Shown piece after piece: positions 47,535 to 59,305 of a stretch of DNA of 64,000 nucleotides (its first letter is position 1; every line of letters begins with the position of its first letter). A model generated the notes under the pieces. It saw nothing but the letters and a program-made list of their open reading frames with translations. It had not been told where the DNA came from and did not search any database. The position numbers were made by a program, and so were the translations under genes. Source of the stretch: Sepiola atlantica (lineage: Eukaryota > Mollusca > Cephalopoda > Sepiida > Sepiolidae); NCBI GenBank assembly GCA_963556195.1, contig OY744516.1, forward strand, positions 36,182,778 through 36,246,777, given 5' to 3'.

Positions 47535-48517
47535 TTATACAAATTAGGCATAGAAAGAGTTCTTTATGCCTTTTGATATTATATTTCGTGAAGTATGTTT
47601 TTCTTTTCTATCGGGTTTCTCATCTTCTTTATGGAAGAAATACTTAATAGATTGGTGTTTGTTAGTGTTGTGTATAATCCAGTTTCAATCTCTTAAGCCT
47701 AACCACTAAACCATCCCTGGTTGTCAGTTGAATTCAAATCACTGGACAGAACATGCAAAAAAAAATTCAAAAGTTGATGTTTATTCACTTGAAATAAGGT
47801 GGAGTTGTTAGGAATTGTAAAATTTTTTTTGCAAATAGTTCTTATTGAACCCAGCAATCTTTTCATGACCCTCATAGTTAAAAAAAATAAATAAATAAAT
47901 AGAATAAAAAAATTATTAATGGATCTATTTTTTCTATTCCCCGAAATGAAATAATGATGTATAATACAATCACCAGACAGAATATCTGTTCATTCACTGA
48001 TAGACTAGAAAAGGACAGTTTCTGAAATTTCCAAACCCACAGATGATACATTTGAGATGGTTAACAAGTACATGAAGGTACAGCTACTCTTTGTTACTTT
48101 TTTTTATGCTGAGTTTGTTCGACACAAAGTAATTCAATTGATATTTGCTCGAGATAGGTTTATCTTATCATGGAAATCTGTCGAGCATTATATTTTTATT
48201 TTTATAAAGGAGGTTCAGCAGGAGAGATTTTTTTTTTTTCTAATATTTGAAAACATTAGTTTTTCTCTCATCCTCCCTTCATTCTAAACATTCTTTATTG
48301 AAATTAAGGCTTGGCTGAAAACTACTCTTATCTAAGTGGGTCTGTTTATATAAATATTTTTTTTGTTTTCATTTTCCATATAAATAAGTACAGTTGTTCT
48401 ACGAAAGAAATTAGTTTTACAAAATATGGTTGTAGTTCTGCAGAAAGTGTAGTATTACTAAATATAATTACATGATAGCAAAAAAAAAAACTATACCTTT
48501 ACAAATTAATTTTACTC
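47535..48517. other. AT-rich DNA with a degraded SINE trace
   Basis: At 47680-47725 the minus strand has gggatggtttagtggttagg (A-box-like) close to agagattgaaac, too close for an intact tRNA-like head. No gene. Confidence 0.4.
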
Positions 48518-48556
48518 TCCATCCAACACATGCCAGCATGTAAAATGCATGTAAAT
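48518..48556 (+). mobile_element. LINE 3'-tail remnant
   Basis: ccatccaacacatgccagca then tgtaaaatg matches, inverted, the tail of the LINE fragment at 49985-50235. Only about 40 bp. Confidence 0.55.
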
Positions 48557-48756
48557 ATATTACTAATAAACTAATACAGTAATAATAGAATGAAACCTGA
48601 CCAAGATACAATTTTCTAAGTTAACAAATCAGTATAATCTTATGCTGATAAAATTTTAAATGTTTACATTTTTTATTTCTTATGAAATTATAATTTTCAT
48701 TTAAAAAAAACTAAAATGGTTTTAAACCTAAAAAAAAATTTTTTTTTTTTTTTTTT

Positions 48757-48885
48757 TCGTCTTTGTGTCTCATGTTGAGGTTAGACGCTTCGTGAATGAC
48801 TTCCAACTTCTATCTGTTGCCATTTCGTTTGTGCCCCCCTCTAGGAGCAAGTCGTCAAACTATTCCTCTCCACGTCTTAATTATG
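48757..48885 (-). pseudogene. possible LINE 3' end
   Basis: The reverse complement reads FDDLLLEGGTNEMATDRSWK then FTKRLTS and a stop, followed by an A-rich end. The 'DRxxW' layout is like the last residues of several LINE proteins. The region is flanked by an A/T homopolymer at 48730-48758. Short, so uncertain. Confidence 0.35.
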
Positions 48886-49984
48886 TTTGAGAATTTATTT
48901 TTCTTCCTATATGGACAAATTTGAAATAATTTTGGTTTAATATGGAATTTTTGGTAGTTGTACTAATGTGACATACCCATGGTTGATACAAAAATGCAAG
49001 AAAGAACTCTCTCTCATAAAGCTAAACCTGGTATTAATTTTACCATCGTCACATCTGGTTCACGGTATCCATAGTCCCCATTGAAGGGATCTGCAACAGG
49101 ATATATTTAAAATTTATTTCCTCTGTTGAAGTATAAAGCAGTTGAAGGTTAATCGATACTTTTAAACCAACTGCTCACCCCTGTACTTGACACCCAATCA
49201 AGTTGAATTACTGTTACTAACTAGAGTGAAGCATAGTTTAATCTTGTAAAACAAGAAACCTCCCTCTCTCTTTCAAAAACTGAAGTACTAATTTAAATCT
49301 CTTATCAAATGTTAAAAATACTCCGCCTCTTCATGTTATCTCAGAACTTTTCCATGAAAGCTTTCTATTAACAGAAAGGGTGTTGCCATTTTTATGCTTC
49401 TTATTGAATAATTAAGCTTTCTTTTTTTTTTTTTTTTTTTCTTTTCTTTTTTTAAATTTTTTACACCGATTTTGTTTGTTTATCTCCATCTTTATTTTAA
49501 TGTTATTACCCCATAATTAGGAACCAACTAAATGTTGAAGGATGACCATTGAAAAGTCTTTTTGAAATAGCAGCCATTTGTTGTAAGTGAAAAATCTCGG
49601 TTGCTCGTGCCAAACTAAGGTCTGGAATTTTTGTATTCCTTGTTTAAAATAAATTCTGGCTAATATCATGATATGGATAATTTAAAGTCTATGTGGTATT
49701 TTTGTCTTTTGCTGTGATAATTCGTTATCTTTCTTCCTTTATTTTAATTATTGCATTAAAACTATTTAAAGCTACCCCCCCCCCCCATTCTCTTATGAAT
49801 TACTGTCAAATATCCAAAATCTTTCTTTCAAATACATATCAGTGTTTGCCTTTTGAAAATTGTACTACTTCAGAAAAAGAGATTATTATAATTAATAAAA
49901 TATTTTAATTTCAAATGTTTTATTGAACATTTTTATTGTAGGAAAATTCCCCCCTCCCCCCAAAAACAACAACTTCTCATTATT
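48886..49984. other. AT-rich unannotated DNA
   Basis: No gene seen; a long poly-T run (49421-49440) and C-runs at 49774-49786 and 49949-49960. Confidence 0.45.
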
Positions 49985-50235
49985 TGTCATCATCATCATA
50001 TTCGGTTTAATGTCCATTTTACATGCTGGCATGTGTTCAATGGCTTTTAGAAATTTACTTCCAAACTATCCCATCTCTGGCCAGGTCAGTATTTATCCCT
50101 GTTTCTCTCAAATCCATCCTTATCACTTCCTCTCGTGTTTTTCTTGGCCTTTCATTGTCAACTGATCCGCTTACCTCAACTGTTCTACATCTACTAACCC
50201 AAGAACTCTCACCCATTCTTTCAATGTGACCATAC
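49985..50235 (-). pseudogene. LINE 3' end with (ATG)n-like tail
   Basis: The minus strand from about 50229 gives IERMGESSWVSRCRTVEVSG, RPRKTREEVIRMDLRETGI, DLARDGIVWKYI, then a stop. This is the RPRKTW-E-V-DL-LA-DR-W pattern at the C-terminus of many animal LINEs. It is followed by a 3' untranslated piece (acatgccagcatgtaaaatg) and a terminal atgatgatgatg microsatellite. 5'-truncated, with substituted key Trp/Arg residues, so inactive. Confidence 0.8.
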
Positions 50236-51075
50236 TAAAGTAAATTGGTTAAACTTCATAAAAATATCATATGCACGATTTAAGACCAGTCAAAATCTGT
50301 TTTTCTGAACAGACAAGTAAGGATGTACTTTCTGTTATTAGAATAAAAACTTTGGCATTAAATAATCTACAAAATGGTTGATGTGCCATAAACTAAACCT
50401 AAAACGTATTCAACATTTTAGGCTTTCATCAAACAAATTTTATTTGTAATCCTTGATTTAGTGATCACTAAATTAAACATTGATTATTTAAGTTAAATAC
50501 TCCTAAAATTGCTACTCCCTGGCTTTACCAAACTAAGCGAATTCACGATTATCGAATAATCCCTTTGTGTTTTCAAATTGTTCACACTGCATCTGCTGTT
50601 TTCTGTTAGTGGGTCAACAGAAGAATCCTTATCAGTCGATCTTCAATGTTTTCTTTGCTCTCAGTAAAAAGTTTCTGTCTGCAACTTGTGCTAAGTGTCA
50701 TGACCTGGTTGCAAAGAACCCAAGTTTTTCACTTTCAAAAGTTTAACACGTTTGTGACTAAATGAATTTTTATTTAGGTCTGAACAATGGCATTGTCAAT
50801 CTAGGCAATGAAGGGTCATTGACTAGTTTAGGTGTCTGTCGGGTGGAAACTGACAAAGAAACATAAAACACGATGTAGGAAATGCTAACACATATAAAAC
50901 TATCGAAGGTTGTATTTCATAAAAAAATCCATGAGGGAAGAGGAGCGGAGATAGACATATTATTGGAAAGTGAAATGTGATGTGATGTGTGTAACATGAA
51001 AAGGAAACAGTTCTTTGCCCAATGTGTGCAGGAAGAGAGATGGCAGAGAGGCGTCTTTACTTTGGGAATAATTTA
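50236..51075. other. AT-rich unannotated DNA
   Basis: No gene or repeat assigned. Confidence 0.45.
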
Positions 51076-51400
51076 TTGAAAGATGTTGTTTTACAAATAC
51101 TTCAATGGATTGTGCTCCGATCAACTAGCTGCTCTAGTGCCCCCTCGACGTAAATACACTAGACCAACTCGACAATCAGCTAAATCCCATCCATTCACTG
51201 TGGAGATTCCCAGATGCCGGAGAGCCTTCTACTTCAATAGCTTCTTTCCTCGTGCTGCCGGCCTCTGGAACTTCCTCTCTGCTTCCCGACTGTACCAATA
51301 TTCAATTCCAACTGGCAAGTAGGTCCGAATTTTTCATGGAGCAGGTCTCTTTCGAGGTTAACAATTCAAAACTTTTCTTCAACTGCTGTCTTATTAAATC
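51076..51400 (+). pseudogene. LINE 3' end (jockey/CR1-like)
   Basis: The plus frame LFYKYFNGLCSDQLAALVPP, RRKYTRPTRQSAKSHPFTVE, IPRCRRAFYFNSFFPRAAGL then WNFLSAS parallels the block SLLYRFFHGSC...FPRTARLWN of the LINE at 16826-17632. 5'-truncated, and the frame is lost after 51310. Only the last ~80 codons remain. Confidence 0.88.
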
Positions 51401-51924
51401 CTTTAAAAATGCCACATGTTGTTTGGCCCGTGAATTAAGGTAATCTGTCTGATGGCTCCTTATGTTTCTCTTAGTGTTTTACGGAATCAATTTTTAATGC
51501 TGATTTAAATGAGGGAAGAAAGTAAACCGACATTCGCTATCGGCTCACCTCTCTTCTCAAGGGAGAGAAGGAAGAGAGGAAGGAGGGAAAGCGAGAAGCA
51601 TGCCATAGTTTCTGTTCATCTGTGTACGTATTAGTAGTAGTGACAAGGGAAAGAATATATGATGGAGATTTATCACGATTGTAACATAAGCTAAATGTCG
51701 ACATGCTGACAACTTAAAAAAATTCTTGACTGCCTGTAGAATAAAACAAAATGAAGCGGTAATCACCGTAGGCGTGTTGAGTCGGCTTTCACTGAATGAG
51801 AAAGTTTCTAGGGAAATTAAATTCACAAGCAGTCCCCAGTCGCATGTATATCCCGGTCAATGAAGATGACAGCATTAGGTTTTTCAGTTTTTGCTGTGGT
51901 GTCGATGTCCTCCTATATAAAATG
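51401..51924. other. unassigned DNA
   Basis: A GA-rich patch (51555-51600) and no gene. The part next to 51925 could be the tail of the 5S-derived element. Confidence 0.4.
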
Positions 51925-52033
51925 CCTGGTATTCCCAAATGGTCACCCATCTGGTACTGACCAGGCTCAACGTCTCTTAACTTTGCTGATCCAATAAGAA
52001 CCGGTGTGTCAACGTGATTATGTCGTATATACT
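51925..52033 (-). mobile_element. 5S rRNA-derived sequence, minus strand
   Basis: cctggtattcccaaatggtc, acccatctggtactgaccag, gctcaacgtctcttaacttt and gctgatccaataagaacc follow the reverse complement of 5S rRNA from its 3' end through the internal promoter to near the 5' end. Substitutions are scattered. It covers more of 5S than the copy at 35031. A SINE3 origin is likely but no shared body with the other copy is evident. Confidence 0.82.
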
Positions 52034-52717
52034 GTCTGTAGACTGAGTAAATATCCTTTAAAGCAGTCTTGTTTATTATTTTGAATTTATGATTGGATTT
52101 GAACCATTGAAATCACTTACCTACTCATTGTACGTACTTATTTCTGAAAATTACACTTCTATTATGAATGGTCCAAATAACCTAAGAAACCAACAGTGCA
52201 AAAAGAAGAGTCAATCACCAAATATAAGAAATACTTATTTTGAATAGTGACATTTAAAAAAAGAAGAACCTTGTTAAGTCTATTCTCACGAACCAAGAAC
52301 AATAAATCGATTCAGTAAGCTATATATATATATATATATATATATATGCTAGTTCGAACTATCATCTTAATGTTATTGAGGCGTTATTAACAATTCTCAC
52401 CCTAGCCTGTGTAGACAAGAGTTTGAAACATCAGCTGATCTTCCATGATTCAAATCCCCCATAACGTTGAGATCCCCCCCCCCTTTTTTTCTCTCAACTG
52501 ATTTCTTTAACTTAAAACAATTTTCCTCTCATTTATCATGCGATTTTCTTAGTTTTTAATTTATTATTCTGACGTTTCCTCTTAGAGAGTCAGACAATAA
52601 GGCCTTAAGGAAAATTGAGCAATTTTCTTTTTTTTTCCCATCTGACCCGTTTCATTGATCAATAAATAATGTTTCCTCTGAAATTTATATTATCATTTTG
52701 TTGTACTAAAATCTATT

Positions 52718-52769
<52 letters not shown>

Positions 52770-52974
52770 TATTGACACCCTGAACATAGGGTTATTGTTT
52801 GAGTTAATGAAGAGCATGTTTTTTGGTTTGGTTCTGATTTTTTTGTTTTTTTATTAAATGCTTGAGAAAAAGAAATGCCTTTCATTGACTCTAATATTAA
52901 CTCTAGATTCAAGGTGGCAATATGAAAAAAAGGGGGGGGGATAATATACTAATTCTGTTAAAAATAAAATGAGT
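52034..52974. other. AT-rich DNA with microsatellites
   Basis: Holds (TA)n at 52321-52348 and 52720-52767. No gene; frames spanning the TA runs are artefacts. Confidence 0.5.
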
Positions 52975-53835
52975 TTGCAAAGCCAGTTAAATAATAATAA
53001 AAAAAAAAAAATAGGCAAAATCCAAAATTAGTCTTTCTGTTCATGCTATCTCTCTCTATTTATATTTATTTATATTTTCTCTCCGGAGTATAGATTAAAT
53101 AATATTAATACCTTGGTGATATGTCCTATTGTTTATAATAGTTTATTCTGATCTTCTGTTTTTTCTTAGTTAGTTTTATTACCTTTGACGGTTCATAAAC
53201 AAAGAAACTATATAAAATAGTGTCGGTGGTGGGTGGGTAGGTCAACTATATGCAGTTAGAGGGTGAGAGTATTGATTTACTCCTCTCCAGGAGTTAGGCA
53301 CAAGGCCAGTTTTTATCTTACTCCCACAAGTAAGATGTGACCCAAGGTTGGGTCGGGAAAGTGGGGTTTAAAAATTGCCTGGACAGCCCGGTAGGGGCGC
53401 CTTGGGCAGTAAGCAATAAACTTACTCCTCCCCAAAGAGGGGAGGCGAAGCCTGGGAGGGTTGACCTCCTAGAACTGCACAGGACAGACCCATAGACCGG
53501 CGTAAATCAAGCCCCGAAGGCCAAGACAATACCAGTCTATGGGGTGCAGTATCCATCGGAACAGATACTACACTTTGATCTTGGCCAAAAGGACAAGAAC
53601 GACGAGAGTAACATACAAACTTACTAAGTTATTTGTGACTTGGTGAGGAAATTACAAATTAAAGCTTATTAGCACAATTTTTTTTTTTTTTTTTTTTTTT
53701 TCAAATATTTATCGATCCCAATACCAAGGAATATTTTAACATATTTTGTTTCATTAGAATATATAGAGAAAAGGCCGGGTGAGGGGGGGGGCGGCAAACG
53801 TTAATTAATTCAGCTTTAGTAAAATAATAGATATA
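52975..53835 (+). repeat. dispersed repeat, copy 2, split by U2-headed SINE
   Basis: Left part 52975-53262 (caaagccagttaaataataa, tattgtttataatagtttat, tctgatcttctg) and right part 53600-53835 (accaaggaatattttaac, gaatatatagagaaaa, aattcagctttagtaaaata) match 33750-34262 in order. The SINE at 53264-53597 interrupts it. Confidence 0.7.
53264..53597 (-). mobile_element. U2-headed SINE, long form, near full length
   Basis: On the minus strand: head GGCCAAGATCAAAGTGTAG then TATCTGTTCC, complement GATACTGCAC, stem CCCATAGACTGG ... CCGGTCTATGGG, body (CTCCCAGGCTTCGCCTCCCC, CTTTGGGGAGGAGTAAG, GGCGCCCCTACCGGG), tail (GTGGGAGTAAGATAAAAACT, GGCCTTGTGCCTAACTCC, TGGAGAGGAGTAAATC). About 334 bp. The GC-rich body contrasts sharply with the surrounding DNA and identity to the other long copies is high, suggesting recent activity. 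It splits the older repeat 52975-53835. Confidence 0.93.
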
Positions 53836-55862
53836 AAACACACGTATTACATTTTTCGTTTTTCTTTTTCATTAAAAAGTTAAAATGGGATTATTGATTA
53901 AAATAAGAGCCATCCAAAGTGGCATAATAAATTAATAAAAATGAGTCAACAATTTTATTCTAAGTTGAAAAATAAGAAAAACAAAACAAAAAAAGCAACC
54001 TAAAATAGTTTTTAATAGAAAACAAAATGAAACAATCACATTAACCATGTACATAGTTCTTTTTGTGAAATCGTCTAATAATAAACTGCTGGCTATCGAG
54101 TTTTTTCATAATTGTTCAATAGCCTAGTTTGAAATCTTCTGAAGGTCTAACATATTCATTTTACTGGGGGTGGGAAGGCTATAATGATCACCGATGTGGA
54201 CTCGCCAGTTTTTGATCCTGTCGAATCCATTATGTTCACGTGTGCATTCATACTCTTTTGGAAGGGTATCCCTTCTGCGATGAAAGATAGAATAGCCCAT
54301 CTTCAATGAATCCTTTTCAAATTAAATGACCCCTCAAAAGATTTGATACGTCATGAAATGGACTGACCTAACCTCTTTCAGATTGTTTAATTTCCAAAGC
54401 TGAATACTCTATTACTTTTCTTGACCTAAAGTGTTCTTGACCCTTGAAGTCTGCACTTGGACGAGATGAGAAGAAAAAAAGAACTGCGGCTGAACATGAG
54501 CCATTGGAATTCATCTTTTTTGCCTTTTTCTTTTTAACACAATTCCCATATTCTGTCTGCTGGAATCATCCCATTATTGTTTTTTGATATTAAAAATCAT
54601 TTGATATTTGTTTCTTTACATTTCAGTTAAATAGTTAATTTGATTAAGTTTAAGTTTGGGAATTGTCTATTTACAAAACTCCAAGAACTCGAGCGTCAGA
54701 TAATTTTCCCTTTTTTTAGTCTGCTCTCCCACCTCTGAGGTACGAGTCTGAATAGCATATTTATAACCGACAATTTCCTAATCATTATCCATTTCCATTC
54801 TAAAAAGGAATCATATTCTACACTCTGTCAGAAAAGCATGAAGCAATAGTCTTTATATTGTAGCATTAAATATTATTCTAATGTCTTTAAGCTAAAAAAA
54901 AAAAAAAATTAACCATTTCTTGTTTCATAATTTGGGCATATTTAGGATTTCTTGTTTTTATTCCTCCAAAATTTATTAAAATTTTTAACTCCTGCCTGTA
55001 ACATTCCACAAAGTATCTTAAGAAGCACTCCTTCTCAATTCTATAAAGTTATATTACAGAAGCCCGTCTTTGTCATTTTCACTTGAGGATATGGAAGTGA
55101 TGTATCATGGAAGTACTTTAGCTTTATGAATCCTTGAAATCTAAATACCAAAAAGGTTCCACTCCTCATATTTTGTTAAATCTGCCTTAAGTTATTGATT
55201 TAAAGATTCAACTTAACATTTTTTGTTTCATTATTAAATTTTCATTTTTTTTGTTCCTGACATGATTGAAGAAATGTTCTGATCTTTTTCTACTGCATAC
55301 TACATAGATTATTTTTTCTATAAAAATATTTAAGTATGAATTTTTATTTGCAATTATAATTTTGTAATAAGTCCTTAGTTTTTAATTAAGTAAAAAAAAA
55401 AAAGAAGTTCATTATTGATTAATATACACTGAAATAACAAAAGATATTATTTAACCTACTTTACAATATAAAGCACATAAGAATCTAGGCACGATTTTAT
55501 AAAATTATATACTTTTGAAGAAGGTAAATAAACAATAAATATAACTTATATTATTGAAGAAAAAACTGAAAAACTAAAATAATTAACAAATATAAAAAAC
55601 ATGCCACTTTAAAAGGAAAATTGAGTGACAAATTATATAGCAAGTAAAATTAATGAAAAATATAAGGAATATACAAAGAATACATCTCCCTCTCATATAT
55701 CTATTTATATAAAGTTAAGTATATCTAAATATATAAAATAAAGGCGTTTTTCCCTCACATTTTGATTATAGTAAGAAAATAACCATATACATCATAGACT
55801 ACGTAACTCACCAAGTCATTCACCTATTTCACTTGTGCGTGTTTTTTTAATTTAATTTTTTT
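53836..55862. other. AT-rich unannotated DNA
   Basis: No gene or assigned repeat over 2 kb. A minus open frame at 54124-54306 has no recognised motif. Poly-A at 54894-54908. Confidence 0.45.
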
Positions 55863-56095
55863 AACATAGATCACCCCAAACAAGGCAGACCACCACTGTA
55901 GACGTAAGGGGCTACTGAGAATTAGGGTGGAAGTTTTGGGTGTCAACCTAAGTTGGGAGCTGTGCAGCGAGATGTCTGTTTACATTAGTTTTAAATTTTC
56001 TGCATGTCTGTACAGTCGAGGAAAAAGAGAGCAGAGAGGGAGTTCCAGAGGCCGGCAGCACGAGGACAATTTAGAAAGTACGTCAAGGTAAAACT
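55863..56095 (-). pseudogene. LINE 3' end and tail
   Basis: On the minus strand: tcctcgtgctgccggcctct, ggaactccctctctgc (the FPRAARLWNSL block of the LINE at 51076), tgtacagacatgcag, then the untranslated tail ccctaattctcagtag, ccttacgtctacagtgg, ccttgtttggggtga. The tail also occurs alone at 22020-22118, linking that fragment to this LINE. Confidence 0.82.
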
Positions 56096-56551
56096 AGCAG
56101 AAAAAAAATAAAATAAAAATCAAGGCAGGCGCGAGAGCGCTCTATCCCTTAATAGACTTCAAAAACGGCCTATGCTAGAAATCTCATTTCTTTGATCAAT
56201 CATAACTCAAAAACCAATAAACCAAATTAGTTAAAACTTTGCACAAATTTTTTTTTTGATAGGTTCTATAAGTGTAGAATTTCAGCATCATTAGTCAAGG
56301 CAACCCAGAGATCCAGAAAGGTCAGGCATGATTTTGTGTTATCCGTGTGTACGTACGTACGTACGTACGTGCCACCCTGTATCTCATCAACTATTTGATG
56401 GATTCAGCTGATTTTTGGCAAAGATAGAGGTTCTAGGGTCTAGTTGATGGCATTTTAATTTCAGTTTACCATATACCTTAGTTTTCCAGAAAATTCCAAA
56501 AAACCTTAAAAATGATCCTTGTATTAAGGCATATTCTTTACAAAAGTAGCG
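56096..56551. other. unassigned DNA with (GTAC)n
   Basis: A tetranucleotide run of gtac lies at 56349-56370. Adjacent sequence (ctgtatctcatcaactattt, gctgatttttggcaaa) looks repeat-like, but no partner is found in this window. Confidence 0.45.
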
Positions 56552-56934
56552 ACATTCCATGATAAATGCCAGTATACTGAAATCATATGCCCTTAATAGG
56601 GTTAAGATGAAAATTCATATACACTAAATGTACAAAAGCAAGGAAATTCCCAAATTTTTACACATTTATTGTCATTAAGGGTATGCGAGCACAACAGGGC
56701 TATGTATTTTACTGGTAGGAATTTTTCTTCAGCGCATCTCACACACTTAATCCACTCATGCATAGAGATTTATACTGTAGTGATATAATAATGAAATGGT
56801 TTGGTTGATATGTAGTCATACCCTTAATTAATGACAATAAAAGTGTAAAAAATTAGGAATTTCCTTAGTGTATATGAATTTTCATCTTAACCCTATTAAG
56901 GGCATATGATTTCAATACACTGGCATTTATCATG

Positions 56935-56940
<6 letters not shown>
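56552..56940. mobile_element. MITE with ~135-bp terminal inverted repeats
   Basis: Left arm 56552-56690: attccatgataaatgccagt, catatgcccttaatagggtt, aagatgaaaattcatataca, ttgtcattaagggtatg. It is mirrored by right arm 56806-56940 (catacccttaattaatgaca ... ggcatttatcatggaat). The left arm has a ~13-bp insertion (atgtacaaaagca). The ~115-bp centre is non-coding. The right end abuts a TA run. Confidence 0.92.

Positions 56941-56967
<27 letters not shown>
56937..56967. repeat. (TA)n microsatellite
   Basis: TA run immediately right of the MITE. Confidence 0.9.
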
Positions 56968-56970
<3 letters not shown>

Positions 56971-58334
56971 TTTAAATACATAAAGAAACATCTGAATGAC
57001 ACAGAATTTAAATAAGAGTAAAAATTATGATTTTAAAATAAGAGACCGTACAAGTAGTAAAAACAAGATAAAAATGAAACGAAAAACATAGCTCATAATA
57101 ATCTTGGTCTGTTTTGTTGATGTTTAGAATTATTCCTGTGGGGGAGATAGAAGACAACCCGTTCTAAGTCGCTTCCTTCTAGGTTTGGAAGATTGGCAAA
57201 TAATACTTTCTTTTTTTTGGGGGGGGGGGGGTGGGTGGGTCTTTTTTCCTTAATTTCAAGAAACTTTGATTTAATATTATCCTCAAACATTGAATACTAT
57301 TATTAAACCCCTATGTCTGACTCTCCGAAACACGTAATACAAACAGAGGGTAGCATACTGTTTCCCCCCCCTAATATTTTACTCCTACCACACAACTCTT
57401 ACACACCGTAGAAAATATTGAATAAGAAACTAATATTCCAAACACCGATTATTATTTCAATTATAACTCATCAAAACATACAACTTATAACAGACGTATC
57501 GTAAACTGAATAAGAAACGCTCCCTTCCGAAAGATAACAGAATAGTGCCTACCGATTTTTTTTACCTAAATCTATTCACATTCTGAAATTTCAGAATGAA
57601 TAAACAAACGCCTCAACATTTAAACACAACCGATTCAAAATGGCGTCCCCAATCCACTTCTCCCAAGTTCAACACAATTTTAGTTCCAATTATTCCTATT
57701 TTTCAAATTAAAATCTATTCTCATAACTTACCATTATGCACATACAACCTTCAGTACTCACATTCATAGCATTTTAAAAGCATCATTTTCAAACACATAA
57801 GTGTCACAGCCAGCCTAGCCTTCTACTCCATTGTTTACAATATTTGTATGGTAGCCTGTAAAGTCACTTTCTTGATGATGCAGTCAGCTACAATTACCAT
57901 GTAAACATTATTATGGGAGCTTCTAGGTTTAGTTTCTTGAATAGATTACCTGCTAGCATTCGCATCTTAACATTACTGTTAGTGTTCAGTCTTCAAGACT
58001 TCTCAGTACATTCTTTACGCTACATAAATAACGTCTTTGTACAAAAAAATACTTTATTAAATTCTTTAACCAAATCAATCTCTTTTCTATCTGTAAAATG
58101 TTTCACTTCTGTCCATCCATACCAAACTTTTCTCTCCTTAATTAATTGGGGAAATAAGCACCAAATTGTATTTTTTAAACATTAAATGCACATGATTCTC
58201 TCTATTTTTAAATGGTTGCGATTGATAAATGCAGACGATTCTCTCATTCTTTTATATTTCGACCTGGCTAGTGTTTATATATTTGTATGTACAGGATTCA
58301 TTCCTAAACTAATTTACCAATCATTATCCATTTT
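56968..58334. other. AT-rich unannotated DNA
   Basis: No gene. G-run at 57217-57232. Open frame 57913-58185 has no motif. Confidence 0.45.
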
Positions 58335-58545
58335 GGAACACGGCTGCTAGGGGAAAGTGGTGATGATGTGGGTTATATTAAGTTCTATTCAAAGGGGTAA
58401 AAATGGGTTGGAAACCCTTTGTGAAAATTCAGATACTTCAGATCTTTATGAAATTTTAACAATAGGTATTGGACATCAATTAAAAAAATAATCTCCAAAT
58501 GTAAATTCTTGGAAGTGTTTTAACGGGTTAATGGGAAACAGACCC
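58335..58545 (+). repeat. dispersed repeat, 3' part only
   Basis: ggaacacggctgctag, gatgatgtgggttat, ggggtaaaaatgggttg, gaaaccctttgtgaaaattc, ggtattggacatcaatta match ggaacacagatgctag, taatgtgggatgtg, gggggtaaaaggtgtg, gaaaccccttagtgaaaatt and tgtattgggcatcaatta at 63480-63660. Confidence 0.75.
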
Positions 58546-58720
58546 CCCCCCTCTTCCCTGACGAAATCTGCGCCAGTTTAGGGTCAAAGAATGAATATTT
58601 TTTTCTAAATTTTAGATAGTATTTCACTAGAGCAACACGATGAATAAAATACAAACTTTGTGGGTGTTTGTTTTGTAGTTTTAGAGTTTTAGCTGAACAT
58701 ATACACAGATAACTGCCCTT

Positions 58721-58746
58721 TATATAATATATATATATATATATAT
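58721..58746. repeat. (TA)n microsatellite
   Basis: TA run adjoining the left end of the Tc1-like element. Confidence 0.88.
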
Positions 58747-58747
58747 G

Positions 58748-59305
58748 CACAGGGGTTGGACAAAATAACGGAAATCCCTTGAAACCCTCCCATGAAATCC
58801 AGCCTTGTGAAGCTCTCGCCAAACAATTTTTATCCAAACGGGATTATCCAGATAATTAAGCTCTGCTGTAATTTTGGGTGGCATGGTTTTGTGCTCTTTC
58901 TTCAGAATCCTTACAAGGGCTCTACGGTCTCTTTCAAACAGCTTAGACTTTCTTCCAAAATTTTGTTTAGAGAAGGATGTTTTCCCATCTTTTTCATAGG
59001 CTGTCATCACCTCGGAGATATTTCCTCTCGATACGGCCACCAGCCCAGTCACTTCCGTTACAGTAGCACCTGTCATACGGGTACAAACAATCTGCCCTCT
59101 TTGGAAATCTGATAGATCTGTCATTTAAACTTTTCTTACTAATATGCATTATCTGAAATAAAAAAAAAATGTAACCAATTAATTCAGAACAAAAATAACC
59201 ATAAAAAAGAAACCAACATTTTGGTAATTTTTTTCACTTTTTATAGGTGTTTTAAAATGGATGCAAAATTCACAAGGTGTTTCCATTATTTTGTCCCCCC
59301 CCCAT
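58748..59305 (-). mobile_element. Tc1-like element, internally deleted, DNA-binding domain intact
   Basis: Terminal repeats: left caggggttggacaaaataac (58750 on); right, inverted, ccattattttgtccccc to about 59303. TA-rich flanks fit TA target duplication. A minus open frame starts at 59124 with MTDLSDFQRGQIVCTRMTG and continues VTEVTGLVAVSRGNISEVM, FGRKSKLFERDRRALVRIL, PPKITAELN and VWRELHKAGFHGR. This is the paired-like bipartite helix-turn-helix of Tc1 transposases, with the AT-hook-like GRK between the halves. After about codon 111 it jumps directly into the left terminal repeat, so the whole DDE catalytic domain is deleted. The ~110-codon binding domain has no stops or frameshifts. It is a non-autonomous deletion derivative. 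Whether it is expressed is unknown. Confidence 0.92.

Noticed and set aside
51925..52033. Functional 5S rRNA gene
   Set aside because: Substitutions throughout the promoter and stems and no clean terminator. It is a derived or pseudogene copy.
52669..52912. Open frames rich in Tyr-Ile on both strands
   Set aside because: Translations of the (TA)n microsatellite at 52720-52767.
58792..59112. 106-codon plus-strand open frame
   Set aside because: Antisense of the Tc1 transposase domain, which is clearly the real reading.
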